A stretch of 64,000 bases of DNA. It comes from JANLVJ01 sp031363945. Lineage in GTDB: Bacteria; Bacteroidota; Bacteroidia; Sphingobacteriales; Sphingobacteriaceae. The stretch is from assembly GCA_031363945.1 (NCBI GenBank), contig JANLVJ010000028.1, forward strand, positions 1 through 64,000, read 5' to 3'. The notes under the pieces were generated by a model. The model searched no databases. It saw only the letters and a program-made list of their open reading frames with translations, and was not told the DNA's origin. This document shows, piece after piece, positions 10,990 through 20,094 of the stretch; within the stretch, counting starts at the first letter, position 1; the number at the start of each line of letters is the position of its first letter. The position numbers and the translations under genes were made by a program.

Positions 10990-11022
10990 AAAAACTTTCG
11001 GAATTAATTTCGGAGGTTTTTT
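10990..11022 (+). terminator. Rho-independent terminator after second SusCD pair
   Basis: An A-rich left arm and T-rich right arm form a stem of about 14 pairs including several G-T pairs, with a 4-base TTAA loop, ending in six T residues. It starts 21 bases after the SusD stop. The rest of the gap to 11344 holds no gene that I can support. Confidence 0.7.
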
Positions 11023-11266
11023 ATGCCTTTATATCAGCGTTAGTCATTGAAAGTTAATAATTAAAAAGCGACCTTATAATTAGGGGCATTCGCCTAAGAC
11101 ATGTGTGAAAAAGTGCTGCATTATATAACTCATGGATTTTACAGGGTTAAAGCTTTTCATGTAAAAAATTTTCAAATTATTGTTATTAACCTATGTCTAT
11201 TTATAGATTATTATAGAAAATATCAACCCTTTTAACTTATTACTATCAATAAATATCTAAAATCAT

Positions 11267-11294
11267 ATATTTCAATGTTGTGACATTGAAATAT
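11267..11294 (+). promoter_or_regulatory. Perfect 12-bp inverted repeat upstream of third SusC
   Basis: ATATTTCAATGT at 11267-11278 is the exact reverse complement of 11283-11294, with a 4-base TGTG spacer; three more outer pairs form if two bases bulge. It lies 50 bases before the SusC start at 11345. There is no T tract, so it is not an ordinary terminator. It may be an operator for a dimeric regulator or a leader hairpin in the susC mRNA. Confidence 0.5.
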
Positions 11295-11344
11295 GATTAA
11301 TAAAATCGCTTTTAGTTATATTTTGCAAATTAATCTTCTCAAAA

Positions 11345-14300
11345 ATGAATAAATCTTTACGAAAGAGGTGGCTTTTATTATTAATTCTCATCTTTCCTGT
11401 TCTTGGTTTTGCCCAAACTTTAGAAGTTAAAGGGGTAATTACTGACAACTCAACCGGCGAATTTTTACCCGGTGTTGGCATACAGCTTATCGGAACCACA
11501 CGTGGAGTTGAATCAAATGGAAAGGGACAGTTTTCAATAACTGCAGCCCCGAATGGTAAGCTTAGAATCTCATTTATCGGGTATAGAACACTTGAAATAC
11601 CAGTCAATGGCAAGTCGTTTATTAATATCAGTTTAGACCAGTCAACTAAAGAATTACAGGAGACAGTTGTTGTGGGTTATTCTACCCAGAAAAAGTCAAG
11701 TCTGACTGGGGCCCTCTCCACTATATCAGGAAAGACGCTGGCAGATCAGGCAAATCCGAATGTGGCACAGCTCTTACAGGGTAAAGCTCCGGGGGTGCAG
11801 GTTACTGCTGTAAATGGTCAGCCCGGTGCGAAAGCTTTTATCCGGATCAGAGGTGTTGGCTCATTCAGAACAACCGATGGGGCTCAGGATCCTTTATTTG
11901 TGGTCGACGGTGTGCCATCGACGACGCTTGAATATAATGCATTGAATCCGAATGATATTGAAACCATTACTGTACTTAAAGATGCCAGTTCTTCAGCAAT
12001 CTATGGCTCAAGAGGAGCAAATGGGGTAGTTCAGATTGTAACCAAACATGGAAAGAAAGGAGCGCCATTAGTCACACTTACTACACAATATGGTTTGCAG
12101 TCAGTCATACCCTTGAATTTCTCGTTGATGAGCAATGATCAGAAACTACTGTATGAGTATAACCTGAATTATACCAATCAATATCTTGCTGCCCTTTTAC
12201 AAAATACCCCTTATAATGGGGTTGATGTTCAAAAAATACCTCAGGATTTTTTAAATAAGCAGTATGCACTATTAAAACAGAATAATGTTGACTGGAAGGG
12301 TCGTGTTTTCAAGCGTTCACCTGTCGAGAAAAGTGAAGTAACGCTGAGTGGTTCTTCAGAGAATATGAGCTATTATATTGCCCTTAACCAGACTTTTCAA
12401 AAGGGAACTGTTGTGGGTTCTGATTTTAAACGGGTAGGTGGCAGGTTAAACATTGAATATAGCCCCAAAACCTGGTTTACTATCGGTACCAATGAAAATA
12501 TTTCTTCTGTTGACGAGCATGTAATCAGAGACCGATATAATGCACAAAATCCTACGTATGTGGGTTATCAAACCAATAATTATGAGCCTGTATATAATAA
12601 AGATGGCTCATTCAATTATACTACCCAGGGTTTTTCAGTTTTAGAAGCGATAAAGAATAATCCTGAAATTAAACATACTGTTAACTCACTGGGAAATGTT
12701 TATGCGATTTTGAAACCTATCAAGAATCTGCAGTTAAAATCTTCCATAGGCTTAAATTTTACAACGTATAATCGGGAATCATTTATAAAGCCAGGTTCTA
12801 TTCTTGATCAGTATGTGGGTGATCCTGCGGCTCAGGGTGATAAAACTGATAATGGTAGAAATACGTTCAATTATGTATGGTCAAATACAGCTCAGTATGA
12901 TTGGGCAATTAATAAAGACCATAGCATAAATTTTTTGGCTGGTCAGGAGTTTACTAAAGAGCGCTTTAATACCTATTTTCTTGAGTCTAAAGGTTATCCT
13001 TTCTTTGATCTGTCAACCCAGGATAATTCTTCAACCCCACTAAAGGCTTCAACCTCAAAAGAAGACTGGACCCTGGCATCGATATTTTTTAGAACAGCCT
13101 ATAATTACAAGCAGAAGTATTTTATCGACGGTTCATTTAGACGAGATGGGTCATCCCGTTTTGGACCAGGTCAACGCAATGGGAATTTCTATTCAGCTGG
13201 CGCTGCCTGGGATCTATCAAAAGAGTCATTTCTGGCAAATGCAGCTTTCATTAACCAGCTGAAGCTACGGGCCAGCATCGGAACTTCAGGTAATTTTCAA
13301 CTCCCTAATTACCCGTGGCAAGGATTCTATAAATATGGCCCTTATAATAATCAGTTAGCATCCTATCCAAACCAATATGTCAATAACCAGCTAACTTGGG
13401 AAAAGCAAACTGCTTTAACTGCAGGTTTAGATTTTGCCTTATTTAATACAGCCCTTACAGGAAGTTTTGATATTTATTCCCAGAAACGCGATGGTTTATT
13501 GCAAAATGTGCCAATCTCGCCAACTGTTGGATTTTCAAGTATAGCCAAGAACCTTGGTGCCCTCACCAATAAGGGCATCGAAATAGCACTATCGTATGAT
13601 GCTATCAGAACGACCGAGTATAAATTGAATTTCTTTGGTAACGTCAGTTTTAATAGAAACCGGGTAACCAAGATTACTGGTGCTGCGAGCGATTCATTAC
13701 CTATACCTCAGCCAAACGGTTTAACGGCTATTGCTGTTGGGCAGCCTATCAATGAGTTTTATGTGACGCGCTGGGCTGGTGTAGACCCTGCAACAGGTAA
13801 TCCTCAATACCTTGACAAACATGGTAAGGTTACCCAAAACTATTCTTCGGGTGATGCGGTGATTCTAAAAAACAAATCACCAAACCCTACCTATTTTGGC
13901 ACATTTGGTTTTGAAACCAGCTATAAAGGAATCAGTTTGAGAGCTTCTGCCTATTTCTCAGGTGGCAACTATATTAATAATCAAATCTATCAGGATTTGA
14001 ATACAGATGGAGCTAATATTTATGCCAATCAGGCAACCAGTGCACTAAATTACTGGAAAAAACCAGGTGATATATCACCTAATCCAAAACCGGTTGCCGG
14101 CCAGACAACCCCCTACGGTAATGTGACTGACAGATGGTTGCAGAAAGGTGACTTTGTCAGGTTCAGAGATTTAACATTATCATATGTAGTACCAAAGGAA
14201 ATTACCAGGAAGTTTAAATGTGAAAACCTGCGGGTTTATGTAACCGGATATAATTTACTGACCTACAGACCTCACTACAAAGGTGATCCGGAAGTTGGCA

Positions 14301-14401
14301 TTGGCTCTGGTGAGAATGACCTGAATTCAAATGGTATCTATTCGGGCTATTCCTATCCAAATTACCGGTCATTTACCCTGGGCCTCAGCCTGAGTTTTTA
14401 A
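11345..14401 (+). CDS. SusC/RagA-type TonB-linked outer-membrane receptor
   Basis: 1018 aa, complete. The signal peptide ends at GFAQT (residue ~24). A CarboxypepD_reg-like domain spans about 26-105 (GVITDNSTGEFLPGVGIQLI, GTTRGVESNGKGQFSI), then the classic SusC consensus VVVGYSTQKKSSLTGAL. The plug has LLQGKAPGVQVTAVNGQPG, IRIRGVGSF and GSRGANGVVQIVTKHG. The remaining ~780 residues form the barrel, ending SFTLGLSLSF. Compared with the second SusC it is closer to the canonical RagA/SusC consensus, so the two are not recent duplicates. There is no STN domain. It pairs with the SusD gene 31 bases downstream; the imported substrate is unknown. Confidence 0.95.
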   Translation: MNKSLRKRWLLLLILIFPVLGFAQTLEVKGVITDNSTGEFLPGVGIQLIGTTRGVESNGKGQFSITAAPNGKLRISFIGYRTLEIPVNGKSFINISLDQSTKELQETVVVGYSTQKKSSLTGALSTISGKTLADQANPNVAQLLQGKAPGVQVTAVNGQPGAKAFIRIRGVGSFRTTDGAQDPLFVVDGVPSTTLEYNALNPNDIETITVLKDASSSAIYGSRGANGVVQIVTKHGKKGAPLVTLTTQYGLQSVIPLNFSLMSNDQKLLYEYNLNYTNQYLAALLQNTPYNGVDVQKIPQDFLNKQYALLKQNNVDWKGRVFKRSPVEKSEVTLSGSSENMSYYIALNQTFQKGTVVGSDFKRVGGRLNIEYSPKTWFTIGTNENISSVDEHVIRDRYNAQNPTYVGYQTNNYEPVYNKDGSFNYTTQGFSVLEAIKNNPEIKHTVNSLGNVYAILKPIKNLQLKSSIGLNFTTYNRESFIKPGSILDQYVGDPAAQGDKTDNGRNTFNYVWSNTAQYDWAINKDHSINFLAGQEFTKERFNTYFLESKGYPFFDLSTQDNSSTPLKASTSKEDWTLASIFFRTAYNYKQKYFIDGSFRRDGSSRFGPGQRNGNFYSAGAAWDLSKESFLANAAFINQLKLRASIGTSGNFQLPNYPWQGFYKYGPYNNQLASYPNQYVNNQLTWEKQTALTAGLDFALFNTALTGSFDIYSQKRDGLLQNVPISPTVGFSSIAKNLGALTNKGIEIALSYDAIRTTEYKLNFFGNVSFNRNRVTKITGAASDSLPIPQPNGLTAIAVGQPINEFYVTRWAGVDPATGNPQYLDKHGKVTQNYSSGDAVILKNKSPNPTYFGTFGFETSYKGISLRASAYFSGGNYINNQIYQDLNTDGANIYANQATSALNYWKKPGDISPNPKPVAGQTTPYGNVTDRWLQKGDFVRFRDLTLSYVVPKEITRKFKCENLRVYVTGYNLLTYRPHYKGDPEVGIGSGENDLNSNGIYSGYSYPNYRSFTLGLSLSF

Positions 14402-14432
14402 TCAACGTATCGAGCACTTTTAAAAAGACATC

Positions 14433-15917
14433 ATGAACAAAAATTATATAAAGTCGGGTCTATTACTTAGCAGCTTGCTGTTAGTTTTGGCTACGCTATC
14501 TTGCAAAAAACAATTAGTATTAAGCTCTTATAATCAGATACCTACAAACCAGGCCTTTAATATAAAAAGCGATTTCGACAATGCTATAAGAGGGCTTTAC
14601 CGCATGATGCTGGCACCAAGAGGTAACGAAACCTACCTGAGCTATTATGGGGGAGCTGATTACTTTAGTTTTGTTGGGGCGGCTGATATTTTATCTGATA
14701 ATACCACCAGGTTTTCTTTGGGAAGGGGTTCTGCTGGAACGTTTCATAATTTGCAAGCATCGGGTAATAATACAACCTATTTTTTTCAGGATGGATATGC
14801 AATTATTCGAGCCGCAAATGCAGTGCTTGATAATATTGGTAATTTAAAATCTGACCCATCAGCACAGAATTATCAGGGCCAGGCGCTTGCTGTCAGAGCA
14901 ATGGTGTATTTTGATATGATGCGCATCTTTGCAAAGACCCCTACAAATGCCAGTGCAACTGATCTCGGGGTTCCCATTGTTTTAAAAGTCACTGCTTATA
15001 CAGATCGCCCCAAAAGAGATGTGGTGAGTGCGGTTTATGCACAGATAGAAAATGATCTAATAGCTGCAGCTTCAGGTATTAGTGCCTCTAATAGCGTTGT
15101 GCAGATGAATAAGGCTGCAGTTTATGCCTTGCTCTCACGGGTTTACTTGTATGAGGCTAAATACCCCCAGTGTATAATAGCAGCTGACAGCTCTCTTGCA
15201 CTAAATGCAGATCCGGCCAGTATTGCAACATTCCCTTCAATATGGAATGATGCATCTGAAGCTGGGGTGCTTTTTAAGTTAAAAGTCACCCCCACTTTTG
15301 TTGATAATTTCGCTGCTTCAATTACAGTAGGTGTAGCTTACGGTCAAACTTCAGCTCAGGGAGATAAGGCTGAATATGTGCCTGCCTATGATTTTGCAGT
15401 ACTGTTTAAGCCAACTGATGTTAGAACTTTATCATTCACGCGCCCTGGTCTCTTTTCAGGTGATTCAATAACCTATATCGATAAATACGCAGGCAAGGTT
15501 ACTGGTAATCAAAGTCTGGTTGATGTAAAGCTTCTCAGGGTAGCTGAAGTTTATCTGAATCAGGCTGAAGCATACTATAATACGGGTGACCAGGCCAATG
15601 CCTTAATAAGTCTAGATATGCTGAGAATGAATCGGTATACTAATTTCGCTTCTGGTGCTGAAGCAGGGCCTGCCCTGATAAATGCGATCTGGCTTGAACG
15701 CCGGCTTGAACTTGCCTTTGAAGGTGATCGCTTTTTTGATCTCAAGAGAAGAAATCTGGGTATCGTTCGAAGTACGACAAATGGAGACTTGAAAAATGGT
15801 ATGGGTTCTCCTGATGTAGTTACGGGTATCCCTGCTGGAGATCATAGGTTTCAGCTTCCGATTGATAATAACAGTATCAATGCGAATACTAACCTTATTC
15901 AGAATCCTGGCTACTAG
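14433..15917 (+). CDS. SusD/RagB family outer-membrane lipoprotein
   Basis: 494 aa with lipobox TLSC (Cys24). Unlike the other two SusD proteins of the window it belongs to the classical SusD_RagB group: an N-terminal YNQIPTNQAF segment, the LAVRAMVYFDMMRIFAK helix, NKAAVYALLSRVYLYE, and near the C terminus ERRLELAFEGDRFFDLKRR, which is the family signature. It should bind the substrate over the SusC channel encoded just upstream. The operon ends here, and a terminator follows about 110 bases downstream. The mix of SusD subtypes suggests the three pairs were acquired separately rather than by tandem duplication. Confidence 0.95.
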   Translation: MNKNYIKSGLLLSSLLLVLATLSCKKQLVLSSYNQIPTNQAFNIKSDFDNAIRGLYRMMLAPRGNETYLSYYGGADYFSFVGAADILSDNTTRFSLGRGSAGTFHNLQASGNNTTYFFQDGYAIIRAANAVLDNIGNLKSDPSAQNYQGQALAVRAMVYFDMMRIFAKTPTNASATDLGVPIVLKVTAYTDRPKRDVVSAVYAQIENDLIAAASGISASNSVVQMNKAAVYALLSRVYLYEAKYPQCIIAADSSLALNADPASIATFPSIWNDASEAGVLFKLKVTPTFVDNFAASITVGVAYGQTSAQGDKAEYVPAYDFAVLFKPTDVRTLSFTRPGLFSGDSITYIDKYAGKVTGNQSLVDVKLLRVAEVYLNQAEAYYNTGDQANALISLDMLRMNRYTNFASGAEAGPALINAIWLERRLELAFEGDRFFDLKRRNLGIVRSTTNGDLKNGMGSPDVVTGIPAGDHRFQLPIDNNSINANTNLIQNPGY

Positions 15918-16028
15918 TGTTTAACGTTACCTTAATACGAGTTTCAAATAAATTTTAGAAGTATATACGCTTTAGTTGCTCAGAATATACGTCTGATAGT
16001 TATTTCGATTCGGGTATTTAAAATTTAT

Positions 16029-16064
16029 AAATGCCGCACTGCTTCAAACACTGCGGCATTTTTA
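16029..16064 (+). terminator. Rho-independent terminator between convergent SusD and hemW
   Basis: AAATGCCGCA (16029-16038) pairs perfectly with TGCGGCATTT (16052-16061) around a 13-base loop, with a T-rich 3' side. It lies between the plus-strand SusD gene and the minus-strand hemW gene. The left flank is A/T-rich, so it could also work for the other strand. Confidence 0.85.
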
Positions 16065-16154
16065 TTGAAATCTATTTATTCACTTTCCGGATTTTGAACC
16101 ATCTAAAGATTTGCCAAAACAGCTGCTTTGCTTAAATCTTTGAGTTACCGATGC

Positions 16155-17285
16155 TCAATTTTTAAAAAGACTGGCAGTGATCAGATCACAAAACTTCATG
16201 CCTTCTGAGGTAAGGGCAAGTTTTGTTGGGTCTGTGCTCATCCAGCCCTTCAAGCGATAGTCAGCAGCCTGAGTGATTAATTGGTTTTCCATTTGGGTTC
16301 CAAAAAGTATCTTAACCTGGTTAAGATCAAGACCTTTTACCGTTCTGAGTGAAGTCATGATGAGTTCATTCATCTGGTTGACAGGACTTAAGAGTTCATG
16401 CATTTTTTGGGCAGATTGCTGACTGTTTACCTGGATTATGTATTGATTGTTATCGCTGATATTGCTCTCACGGCTCAATAAGTTAAATGAATGTGCTGAG
16501 GGCCCAATTCCCAGGTATTTGCTGCCGTTCCAGTAATTGCTATTATGGCGGGAGTGAAATCCGGGTTTGCTGAAGTTAGAAACCTCATATTGATTGATTC
16601 CATTAGAAGCAAGGGTTGACATCAGGTACTCAAATTGAGTTGCACTCTGATCATCGTTCATTGGTGCACTTTTACCTTTCTTGATGAATGCATCAAGGGC
16701 TGTGGCAGGTTCAACTGTCATTGAATAGCAGGAGAGGTGCTGGATGTTAAGATTTATAGCCCTGTCTATATTCTCTTTCCATTTGTCATTGCTTAATAAG
16801 GGGTACCCATATATTAAGTCTATACTGATATTGTCAAATCCACTTTGTTGAACCGCATCTATGCAGGCCAGCGATTCTAAGGCAGTATGGCCCCGGTTCA
16901 TATAGTCAAGATCTTCCTGAAAAAAAGACTGTATGCCAATACTCAGTCTGTTCACCATAGATCGTTGTAGCATTTTTACTTTTTCTTCTTTCAGATCATC
17001 TGGATTAGCTTCGAGAGTTATTTCCGGGTCACTTATAACGCTATATTGTTTATGTATTTGTTCAAGAATACTACTTAATTCAGCCTCATTTAGGATACTT
17101 GGGGTGCCCCCACCCAGATAAATAGTTTCAATTATTTCGTCTTCGAGGTAGTCTTTCCGAATTTTCAGCTCTTTCAATAGTGCAGCAACCAACTCTGCCC
17201 GGTTAGAACTATTTACACTAAAATGAAAGTCGCAATAATGGCAGGCTTTTTTGCAATAGGGGATATGAATATAAATTCCGGCCAT
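16155..17285 (-). CDS. hemW: HemW-type radical SAM protein (coproporphyrinogen III oxidase-like)
   Basis: 376 aa. The N terminus has the HemW pattern CKKACHYC (Cys11, Cys15, Cys18, CxxxCxxC), which binds the 4Fe-4S cluster for S-adenosylmethionine cleavage. YLGGGTPSIL follows, then EITLEANPDDL-type and RLSIGIQSF motifs. The C-terminal HemW domain includes SNYWNGSKYLGIGPSAHSF. The family was long named oxygen-independent coproporphyrinogen III oxidase, but HemW is generally regarded as a heme chaperone without CPDH activity. It is a single gene on the minus strand, convergent with the SusCD cluster. The start chosen is the ATG giving MAGIYIHIPY, the standard N terminus. Confidence 0.93.
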   Translation of the reverse strand: MAGIYIHIPYCKKACHYCDFHFSVNSSNRAELVAALLKELKIRKDYLEDEIIETIYLGGGTPSILNEAELSSILEQIHKQYSVISDPEITLEANPDDLKEEKVKMLQRSMVNRLSIGIQSFFQEDLDYMNRGHTALESLACIDAVQQSGFDNISIDLIYGYPLLSNDKWKENIDRAINLNIQHLSCYSMTVEPATALDAFIKKGKSAPMNDDQSATQFEYLMSTLASNGINQYEVSNFSKPGFHSRHNSNYWNGSKYLGIGPSAHSFNLLSRESNISDNNQYIIQVNSQQSAQKMHELLSPVNQMNELIMTSLRTVKGLDLNQVKILFGTQMENQLITQAADYRLKGWMSTDPTKLALTSEGMKFCDLITASLFKN

Positions 17286-17698
17286 ACTTTTAAGAGTATA
17301 TAATCCAGTAAAGAATGTAATAGCTGAATGATGTTAATGTATTAAATATCAATGTTAAATACGTTTTAATAGCTTTCTTACTCTTTTGTTTTTTAATCTA
17401 TTTTATGTTTTTTTTGTTACTCGAATGGTACTATTCAGGTTTGACGTGTAACAAAAGTAACAAATAAACAGTAATTAATAAGTCATGGTAACTGTTAGTT
17501 ACCTGCTTAATAGGGTAGCAGAAATACAACTAATGTTTGCATGCGCGTGTTCAGGCAGCATTTCAATAAACTGGTAATTAAAGGAATTATTCAAACTTTT
17601 CCTTTTGGAAATTTTAAGATTATCGAGGAGGCAGACTCGGCGCTTTCCACCTTATTTAGAGGCGAAATCCCGCTGTGCTATACTTAGACCATTCAGTA
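17286..17698. other. Intergenic region upstream of hemW; likely left border of the GC-richer block
   Basis: No gene is supported here. Two small inverted repeats are visible: GGTAAC/GTTACC at 17487-17503 with a 5-base loop, and TTTCC/GGAAA at 17598-17611. Composition changes from AT-rich to GC-richer at about 17630, which is why I place the edge of the accessory block here. A plus-strand open frame at 17605-17850 is antisense to the pseudogene that follows and is not counted. Confidence 0.4.
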
Positions 17699-18181
17699 CT
17701 ATTTTATCCCCTTGTCCATCTTGGCATTTTGCCCGGCGAGAATTTTCCAGACGCCGCCTTGTTTTACCAAAACGATCATTCGGCGAAACTCAAAGGTTTG
17801 ACCAGGATACCGTTCGTCGCCATCTAAACCGTTACGTACATGCGCGATAGCAAGGCCGGGCTGTGGCTAGGTAATATCTTCAACCGCGCGGGTGTAATAA
17901 TGTGTGACTTTAAAATAAGTACTATGTACTTGCTGGTAATGAAACTGAATATCATCACGCCCCTTGTAGTAGGCGCCAAACCAGTTTACCCATGTGGCAT
18001 CAGCAGTGTAATTATCGGCAAGACCTTTAGGGTCGTGCCGATTCCAGGCGTCTTCATAATTTTTAATCATCTGCCTTATCGCTGTATTTTCTTTGACGGT
18101 GTCTGTTTGCTGGCAGTAAGCTTTGAAGCCACACAACATGCATAAAGCGAGTATAATAAATTTTAAATTTCTGCTTTTCAT
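17699..18181 (-). pseudogene. SnoaL/DUF4440-like secreted protein with one amber stop
   Basis: Read on the minus strand from the ATG at 18181, a signal peptide (ending near GFKAYCQQ) is followed by a small NTF2-like fold: AIRQMIKNYEDAWNRHDPKG, then DNYTADATWVNWFGAYYKGR. A TAG at 17867-17869 (codon 105) stops the frame. The same frame then continues with perfectly sensible family sequence (QPGLAIAHVR, FRRMIVLVKQGGVWKILAGQ) to a TAG at 17699. The full product would be 160 aa, the normal length for secreted SgcJ/EcaC/SnoaL-like proteins. One base change (for example TGG or TAC to TAG) explains the break. The function of such proteins is unclear; many are ligand-binding or small isomerase-like folds. 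Confidence 0.85.
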
Positions 18182-18211
18182 ATATTAGTTAGTAATTGAA
18201 ATTAGTTTGTA

Positions 18212-18790
18212 TCAAAACGCTTTTAGAATATTAATTGGCGGACCAACGCGTTCAATGCCATGTTGTTTTCTAAATTCGTCTTGCTCGGCCTCCGGTTTGC
18301 CCTTCATTTGGCCTTGGCTTATAGCTATAAAATGTTCTTCCATTTTACCTGCAGGCTGAAAAGTAATAAGCATTGAGCCAACAATTTCGCTTATCTTCGA
18401 GAAAGTATGTGGTACACCACGTGGACCAAATACACTATCGCCGGCTTTAGCATGATACATTTTATCACCGACTTTTATAAGGAACTCACCCTCCAAAATA
18501 TACCACCATTCGTCTTGGGTATAATGTAAATGCAAATTTGGGCCTCCTTTTTTTACTCTTGACGATTCAAATATATACAGATCTCCATCGGAGTCTTTGG
18601 AAGAGACCTTGGTATAAAAAGTGTCCCCGTCAAACAAGTTAATGGGTTTTTGATTGCGGTCGGTTCCGGCATCTGTTTTATAACCGGTTTTTTCGCGGAG
18701 CCTTGCATAGCCTTTAGTAATACCGCCCAAGGAGTTGGCTAAAACGGCACCGGCTACGGTGATTGTGCGCAGGAATACATTACGTTTCAT
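18212..18790 (-). CDS. Cupin-domain protein with N-terminal signal sequence
   Basis: 192 aa. The N-terminal ~28 residues form a hydrophobic export signal. A single cupin_2 barrel spans about 70-150. Motif 1 is PNLHLHYTQDEWWYILEG (metal ligands His87, His89, Glu94) and motif 2 is GDSVFGPRGVPHTF (His128). The complete ligand set suggests a metal-bound, active or sensor cupin such as a dioxygenase-like or sugar-binding protein. The exact function is not predictable. The gene lies 30 bases upstream of the SnoaL-like pseudogene on the same strand and may share its transcript. Confidence 0.85.
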   Translation of the reverse strand: MKRNVFLRTITVAGAVLANSLGGITKGYARLREKTGYKTDAGTDRNQKPINLFDGDTFYTKVSSKDSDGDLYIFESSRVKKGGPNLHLHYTQDEWWYILEGEFLIKVGDKMYHAKAGDSVFGPRGVPHTFSKISEIVGSMLITFQPAGKMEEHFIAISQGQMKGKPEAEQDEFRKQHGIERVGPPINILKAF

Positions 18791-18849
18791 ATACTTGTTT
18801 TTATGTTTAGAACGCTGTTTATTTATTGCATATCGACAGGCTAACCAGC

Positions 18850-19896
18850 CTATTTACAGTTGTAGGTAAATGAATTTATACCGGCACCATCAAGGGCCAC
18901 GCTAACCGGGAAATTCTTCTCATTGTATTGATAGGTAAGGGCCGAGTTAATGGTCGTAGCAGGCTGGCCGCCAACTGTTGCCAGTTTGCCGGTAATTTTA
19001 ACTGGGTTATTTTTGCTCATGATAGCGCAACGGCCTGCCCAAAAGCGAAGTTTATCCAGGTTATATGCTCTAAAACCACTAAAATCGGCACCTATAAATT
19101 TCCAATATTTTAAAATCGCTGTATATGGAGAAGGTTTATCGTCATACGTTATAGTCAGCAATTCATCAGAAACCTGTTTATAGTCAATCCGGCTGTCACC
19201 AGATGGAGCGGTGGTTTTTTTTGAGTAATCATAAATAATTTTTACTTGTGCTACATTGTCATTGGCATCATAGGTAAAATTAAGTTCAGACCTGAAATTG
19301 ATGAAGCCGTCGGCATCCTGGTAACCGCTGCCTTGTATTAGAACTGTTGTGAGATGTTTCTTAGCATCATCATATACAAATTGGTACAGTGAGTCTGTTT
19401 TTATATTATTAGGCGGGTTTGAAGCAACAAACACCTGGCTCATAAATTGAGGGTTGCCATCATAAATATTCCCGCTGCCACCTGTGTAATAATAGCTTAG
19501 GGTAATATTCCCAGAGAAATGATTCCCATTGCCATCAACCGTTGTACTTGGGTAGGCATCAACAGCTTTATTAGGGTTAATGGTTCTGGCAAAAGGTCCG
19601 TAATAGTAATTAGGGCCATTCATTTTTGTGAGCAGTCCTTTATCATCGTATTCAAAATTACGTGCCCCCAGCGATTGGTCAACATCTCCGGTAATAACAC
19701 AAGACGAAACATTTACTACAGGCGGAATGGGATTATTGGAGGGTTTGCCGCAACTAAATAAAGTAAATAATAAGCTAAAAAGGAGTAAAGCGGCAAGCGG
19801 GGACCTGGCAATTATTTTTGCCTTCGCATTTTTTTGAAGCCTTTTGGGCGGGTGTTGTTCCCTGTTAATTGCAATGTGGTTTTTAAGGGTTTTCAT
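18850..19896 (-). CDS. Putative lipoprotein with YD/RHS-like repeats (unknown function)
   Basis: 348 aa. The lipobox LFSC (Cys49) follows a hydrophobic stretch at 33-48, but the N-region before it is unusually long (about 32 residues, basic). The annotated ATG may therefore be too early, or the protein has an extended signal sequence. The mature part has repeated YD-type segments (FEYDDKGLLTKM, FVYDDAKKHLTTV, LNFTYDANDNVAQVK), the pattern of many Bacteroidota lipoproteins of the DUF4595-like kind, predicted to be extended beta-sheets. No enzymatic motif is seen. It is encoded between the hybrid sensor gene and the cupin on the same strand, and could be on the cell surface. Confidence 0.75.
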   Translation of the reverse strand: MKTLKNHIAINREQHPPKRLQKNAKAKIIARSPLAALLLFSLLFTLFSCGKPSNNPIPPVVNVSSCVITGDVDQSLGARNFEYDDKGLLTKMNGPNYYYGPFARTINPNKAVDAYPSTTVDGNGNHFSGNITLSYYYTGGSGNIYDGNPQFMSQVFVASNPPNNIKTDSLYQFVYDDAKKHLTTVLIQGSGYQDADGFINFRSELNFTYDANDNVAQVKIIYDYSKKTTAPSGDSRIDYKQVSDELLTITYDDKPSPYTAILKYWKFIGADFSGFRAYNLDKLRFWAGRCAIMSKNNPVKITGKLATVGGQPATTINSALTYQYNEKNFPVSVALDGAGINSFTYNCK

Positions 19897-20094
19897 TTTT
19901 GGTAGATTTATAAATTACTTATTGAGATTTTATATCAGGTTTTTTCATCCCATAGGTGTCGGATTAGCTCCCGACAAAAAAACACCATGTTCTTGAAAAA
20001 TACGTTTGCGTTTGTTGCAAATGCTTTCGATTTTGTTGCATTTTTTATCGGGAAGCAGTAATTTTTCTTGAAAACTATAAGTAGTTGTTAAATA

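Noticed and set aside
17605..17850. Open frame of 81 aa on the plus strand
   Set aside because: It is antisense to the minus-strand SnoaL-like pseudogene, whose own frame gives recognisable family sequence; the plus-strand product has no signal or motif.
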